Assembly (NCBI GenBank): GCA_937872165.1 | Contig: CALMOR010000036.1 | Span: 2,375 to 14,318 of the forward strand | Source: an uncultured Burkholderiales bacterium | Lineage (GTDB): Bacteria > Pseudomonadota > Gammaproteobacteria > Burkholderiales > Burkholderiaceae_D | Length of the DNA: 11,944 nt | Direction: 5' to 3' | Shown: positions 11,158 through 11,944 of the stretch, piece after piece | Layout of the letters: each line of letters starts with the position of its first letter | How positions within the stretch are numbered: the stretch's first letter is position 1 | The notes under the pieces: generated by a model | What the model was told of the DNA's origin: nothing | Database searches by the model: none | Seen by the model: the letters and a program-made list of their open reading frames with translations, nothing else | Position numbers and translations under genes: made by a program

Positions 11158-11944
11158 AGATCCACGACACCCTCACTCGCGAGAAGCAGTCGTTCGAACC
11201 GATCGAGCCGGGCAAGGTCCGCATGTACGTCTGCGGCATCACGGTCTACGACTACTGCCACGTGGGGCATGCGCGGATGATGATGGCCTTCGACATCGTG
11301 CGTCGCTGGCTGCGCGCGTCGGGCTTCGACGTCACCTACGTGCGCAACATCACCGACATCGACGACAAGATCATCAAGCGCGCCGGCGAGAACGGCGAGT
11401 CCATCGCCGCTCTGACTGAGCGCTTCATCGCGGCCATGAACGAGGACGCCGACGCGCTCGGCATCGAGCGGCCCGACCACGAGCCGCGCGCCACCGCGCA
11501 CGTGCACGAGATGCTCGACATGATCGGCCGGCTCGAAGCGAAGGAGCTCGCCTACGCGGCGAAGAACGGCGACGTCAACTTCTCGGTCCGCAAGTTCGCC
11601 GGCTACGGAAAGCTGTCGGGCAACTCGGTCGACGAACAGCGTGCCGGCGATCGCGCCATCGTCGGCGGCGGCAAGGTCGACCCGCTCGACTTCGTGCTGT
11701 GGAAGAAGGCCAAGCCCGACGAGCCGGCCGACGCCAGGTGGCCGTCGCCATGGGGCGAAGGCCGGCCCGGATGGGCGATCGAGTGCTCGGCGATGAGCTG
11801 CTCGTTCCTCGGCGAACACTTCGACATCCACGGCGGCGGCGAGGACCTGCAGTTCCCGCATCACGAGAACGAGATCGCGCAGAGCGAGGGCGCGAGCGGC
11901 AAGCCTTTCGTCAACGTGTGGATGCACAACGGCTTCCTCAACGT
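11151..11944 (+). CDS. cysS: cysteinyl-tRNA synthetase CysS, N-terminal part (runs off right edge)
   Basis: CysS is a class I aminoacyl-tRNA synthetase that activates cysteine with ATP and charges tRNA-Cys in the cytoplasm. The frame starts at ATG 11151 (MLKIHDTLTREKQSFEPIEP) and is open to the right edge after 264 full codons of about 460. The zinc site that selects cysteine is visible: C28 in MYVCGITVYD, C212 in WAIECSAMS, and H237 and E241 in FPHHENE. The HIGH-type signature is HVGH (residues 37-40). Other strong matches are VRNITDIDDKIIKRAGENGE, WPSPWGEGRPGW and FDIHGGGEDLQFPHHENEIA. The KMSKS loop lies beyond the window. No Shine-Dalgarno precedes ATG 11151, and the start overlaps the stop of an upstream frame. 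It diverges from the TPR-ppiA-ppiB-lpxH operon. Identity is certain. Confidence 0.98.
   Translation, partial: MLKIHDTLTREKQSFEPIEPGKVRMYVCGITVYDYCHVGHARMMMAFDIVRRWLRASGFDVTYVRNITDIDDKIIKRAGENGESIAALTERFIAAMNEDADALGIERPDHEPRATAHVHEMLDMIGRLEAKELAYAAKNGDVNFSVRKFAGYGKLSGNSVDEQRAGDRAIVGGGKVDPLDFVLWKKAKPDEPADARWPSPWGEGRPGWAIECSAMSCSFLGEHFDIHGGGEDLQFPHHENEIAQSEGASGKPFVNVWMHNGFLN

Overview
The window is a GC-rich, densely packed stretch of a Gram-negative chromosome with strong G/C preference at third codon positions. LpxH (lipid A synthesis), a periplasmic cyclophilin with a Sec signal, and the protein sequences themselves point to a betaproteobacterium, probably Burkholderiales or a close relative. 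No rRNA, tRNA, insertion sequence, phage gene or CRISPR array is visible.

Layout, left to right. (1) 1-610, minus strand: the N-terminal 203 codons of mutS (mismatch repair), running off the left edge. (2) 795-1421, plus: a 208-residue single-pass membrane protein of unknown function. (3) 1477-2346, minus: suhB (inositol-monophosphatase family), divergent from (4) trmJ, plus, a tRNA 2'-O-methyltransferase ending at 3231. (5) 3334-4566, plus: a PrpF-family isomerase without the usual methylcitrate genes, linked to trmJ by two 18-codon mini-frames through ATGA overlaps. (6) 4567-4792: a gene-free stretch with a 24-nt GC-rich inverted repeat and a 9-bp tandem repeat. (7) 4793-5131, plus: an unrecognised 112-residue frame sharing a GTGA overlap with (8) arfB (ribosome rescue), 5128-5529. 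(9) 5551-6681, minus: a Rieske-type oxygenase. (10) 6902-7651, plus: cysE, divergent from the oxygenase and possibly leaderless. (11) 7653-10640, minus: a compact operon, transcribed TPR protein > ppiA > ppiB > lpxH. (12) 11151 to the right edge, plus: cysS, divergent from that operon.

The block suhB/trmJ - cysE - lpxH - ppiB - ppiA - TPR protein - cysS is, from memory, a common betaproteobacterial neighbourhood. In this genome prpF, the unknown/arfB pair and the Rieske oxygenase sit between trmJ and cysE and look like an accessory insert. CysE (cysteine precursor synthesis) and CysS (cysteine charging to tRNA) flank an envelope and protein-folding operon.

Most of the window is ordinary housekeeping DNA and I see no convincing new multi-gene system. 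The points most worth a second look are in small-scale structure: a bidirectional promoter with overlapping -10 boxes between the TPR operon and cysS, followed by a perfect 11-bp stem and a Cys-containing upstream frame overlapping the cysS start; a probable leaderless cysE; the arfB partner frame; the mini-frame bridge into prpF; and a trmJ without a conventional start codon where one is expected.
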